From assembly GCA_019686145.1 (NCBI GenBank), contig JADGHK010000115.1:1-7121 (forward strand): a stretch of 7,121 nucleotides of DNA, read 5' to 3'. The notes under the pieces were generated by a model, which made no database searches, had not been told where the DNA came from, and saw only the letters and a list, made by a program, of their open reading frames with translations. Both the position numbers and the translations under genes were made by a program. Below, piece after piece: positions 5,484 to 7,121 of this stretch; position 1 is the first letter of the stretch, and every line of letters starts with the position of its first letter. This DNA comes from Bryobacteraceae bacterium. Lineage in GTDB: Bacteria > Acidobacteriota > Terriglobia > Bryobacterales > Bryobacteraceae.

Positions 5484-7121
5484 GTGCTCCTTGTCATCGG
5501 CCCTCCGGGCTCGGGTAAGACTTCGTTTGTCCTCGAACGCTTTCGCACGCATTTAAGCGCGGGTGATGCTGGCTGCCGGCTGCTCGTGCCGACAGCAACG
5601 ATGGCCGAACACCTTCGGAACACCTTGGCTCGGGAGGGCCTGGTGTTCCGTCCCTCTTTGATCCTTACGCTTTCCAAGTTTCTCGACTCGCTCGATGCTG
5701 GATTACAGCCCGTCTCCGATCCGGTGCTGCATCTGCTGGTGGAGGACGTTCTACAAGACCTCAGCCCAGGCGAGTTTGCCAAGGTGGCAGACCTGCCCGG
5801 GTTCCGGGATTCTGTCGTTGCGCTAATCTCTGAAATTTCAGCAGCGGGAGGCGATTCCGCGCGGCTGGAAGCCGTACTGCGGAACCAGGAGGACGGTTTC
5901 GCGGCGGCCTTCGTGTCGGTGTTCCGGGCGGTTGAACAGGAGCTCGAGCGGCGAGGACTCGGCTTGCGGGGATTGCGTCTCACGCGGCTGGCCGAAGCCG
6001 TTGAGGAAAATCCTCCTGCCGGCCTCACTCATATCTACCTGGATGGATTTCTATCCTTCACCGCGCCAGAGCTGGAAGTGCTGCGAGCTTTATCGCGGCG
6101 GAGTGACATTACGGTGACTCTTCCCGAATGGGCTGGCTCGGTGTTTGCGCGGGAGGAATTGCGGCGGTCCGGATTCATGGAACATCGTCTCGAGCCACGG
6201 CCGCATCGGCCCCGGGTAGTTCTGTGCGCCGCGCCGAACCGGGAGCTCGAAGTTGAAGAGATCGCGCGCCGGATCCTCACGGCCGGCAGGCCGTTTCGCG
6301 AAATCGGCGTGATCCTGCGGCAGCCAAGGGCGTACCTCGCTTCCTTGCGAGCCGCCTTTGAGCGCTTTGGAATCCCGGCTCGCTATTACTTTGCGCCCGC
6401 CTGCGCCACCCATCCGGCGGTCCGTTATCTCATCGCCATCGTAGAGGCCATGAACGCAGGCTGGGAGCACGAACGCACACTCGAAGCGCTCATGATGAAC
6501 GCTTCGGGAGTTGGTGCGACTCCGTCCGGAGATCGCTTTGACTTTCTTGTGCGCGAAGCCTTGCCCGGGCGGGGACTCGGCGCGCTTCGCCAGCACGCAG
6601 CGAAGATCACGGACGCTCGTCTTCATACCCTCCTCGACACTCTGGATCAGATGAATGACCGCTTGTCGGGCATGGCGACCGCGGCCGACTGGTCGGAGCG
6701 CATTACCCTTCTGCGCGGTCTGGTTGCGATCCGCACGCCCTCGCCGGACGGGAGTCATGAACAGGCCCTCAGCGACCGCTCTCAGGCGCTTGCACTCGAC
6801 GCTTTTGATGAGGCTGTGCGCGAGGCAGTGGCAGCTCTCGGCGCGGATACGCTGCTCACCTTTGCTGATTTCTGGCGGCGGGTGCGGACCGTCCTGGATC
6901 TCACGCCGCTCCGGGTCCCGGATCACCGGCATAACGTCGTGCACGTCATGGATGCCTACGAGGCGCGGCAGTGGAGGCTGCCAGTCGTTTTCGTGTGCGG
7001 GATGCTGGAGGGAGAGTTCCCTGCGTACCCCGCACAAGACCCGCTCCTGCCGGACGCAGCCCGCGCCCGGCTGGCCGCCGCCGGCGTTCCAGTGAAGACT
7101 ATAGCGATCCGTCAGCAGGAG
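5484..7121 (+). CDS. addB: AddB-like ATP-dependent helicase/nuclease subunit, N-terminal part (3' end outside window)
   Basis: The frame is open for 546 codons from GTG at 5484 to the window edge. GTG is forced as the start, because an in-frame TAG abuts it (5481-5483) and the Walker A motif GPPGSGKT is at residues 6-13. Other landmarks fit the UvrD-like fold of AddB/RexB: IYLDGFLSFTAPELEVLRAL (184-203, the DGF-x-x-FT signature at a Walker-B-like position), REIGVILRQP (about 272-281), and HVMDAYEARQWRLPVVFVCGMLEGEFP (487-513, the late helicase motif ending EGEFP). The C-terminal PD-(D/E)XK nuclease domain and its Fe-S cysteines would lie beyond the window and are not seen. AddAB-type complexes process double-strand breaks for recombination and degrade foreign linear DNA. 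No good ribosome binding site precedes the GTG (AGG at 12 nt), so translation may depend on the upstream gene 31 bp away. Confidence 0.85.
   Translation, partial: MLLVIGPPGSGKTSFVLERFRTHLSAGDAGCRLLVPTATMAEHLRNTLAREGLVFRPSLILTLSKFLDSLDAGLQPVSDPVLHLLVEDVLQDLSPGEFAKVADLPGFRDSVVALISEISAAGGDSARLEAVLRNQEDGFAAAFVSVFRAVEQELERRGLGLRGLRLTRLAEAVEENPPAGLTHIYLDGFLSFTAPELEVLRALSRRSDITVTLPEWAGSVFAREELRRSGFMEHRLEPRPHRPRVVLCAAPNRELEVEEIARRILTAGRPFREIGVILRQPRAYLASLRAAFERFGIPARYYFAPACATHPAVRYLIAIVEAMNAGWEHERTLEALMMNASGVGATPSGDRFDFLVREALPGRGLGALRQHAAKITDARLHTLLDTLDQMNDRLSGMATAADWSERITLLRGLVAIRTPSPDGSHEQALSDRSQALALDAFDEAVREAVAALGADTLLTFADFWRRVRTVLDLTPLRVPDHRHNVVHVMDAYEARQWRLPVVFVCGMLEGEFPAYPAQDPLLPDAARARLAAAGVPVKTIAIRQQE

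Noticed and set aside
5210..6028. 272-codon open frame on the - strand
   Set aside because: It covers the antisense of two genes and an intergenic gap and is very rich in Ser, Arg and Pro, which is characteristic of a shadow frame.
6090..7037. 315-codon open frame on the - strand opposite the addB-like gene
   Set aside because: The + strand here encodes conserved AddB motifs in an unbroken frame from 5484. The antisense frame has low-complexity Arg/Ser/Pro content and no domain.

Overview
The window looks like a piece of a Gram-negative chromosome with fairly high GC. It carries an outer-membrane beta-barrel, a MurQ-type cell-wall recycling enzyme, an ErpA-like Fe-S carrier, an ECF sigma factor with a zinc-finger anti-sigma, and an AddB-like recombination protein. 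The mix and the protein style suggest Acidobacteriota (Solibacter/Bryobacter-like). That is an inference from general resemblance; no rRNA or marker gene is present to settle it.

Layout. (1) Positions 1-1212, + strand: the C-terminal 403 residues of an outer-membrane beta-barrel protein, entering from outside the window. (2) Positions 1256-3001, - strand, read right to left: an ErpA-like A-type Fe-S carrier, MurQ, and a single-domain rhodanese whose start touches or overlaps the murQ stop. (3) Positions 3002-3255: a divergent intergenic region with a plausible promoter for the Fe-S carrier. (4) Positions 3256-4934, + strand: an ECF sigma factor, a membrane-anchored zf-HC2 anti-sigma factor, and a small membrane-anchored protein with Spy/CpxP/CnrX-like helices. 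This is very probably an envelope-stress signalling module. (5) Positions 4935-5149: a 215-bp gap with a promoter-like sequence, a structured leader of about 127 nt and a very strong intrinsic terminator, all ahead of a good ribosome binding site. (6) Positions 5150-7121, + strand: a 100-residue protein I do not recognise, then the first 546 codons of an AddB-like helicase/nuclease subunit that runs off the right edge.

The most unusual part is region 5. A TTGATG-N17-TAGACT promoter with an extended -10 is followed by a nested hairpin built on an 18-nt perfect palindrome. Next comes a 9-nt segment exactly complementary to the loop and upper stem of the terminator, then the terminator itself, then the ribosome binding site of the unknown gene. 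This is the layout of a transcription attenuator or cis-regulatory RNA (or a terminated small RNA) controlling a small unknown gene plus a DNA-repair gene. I could not match it to a riboswitch class from memory.

No tRNA, rRNA, CRISPR array, insertion sequence or prophage gene was seen.
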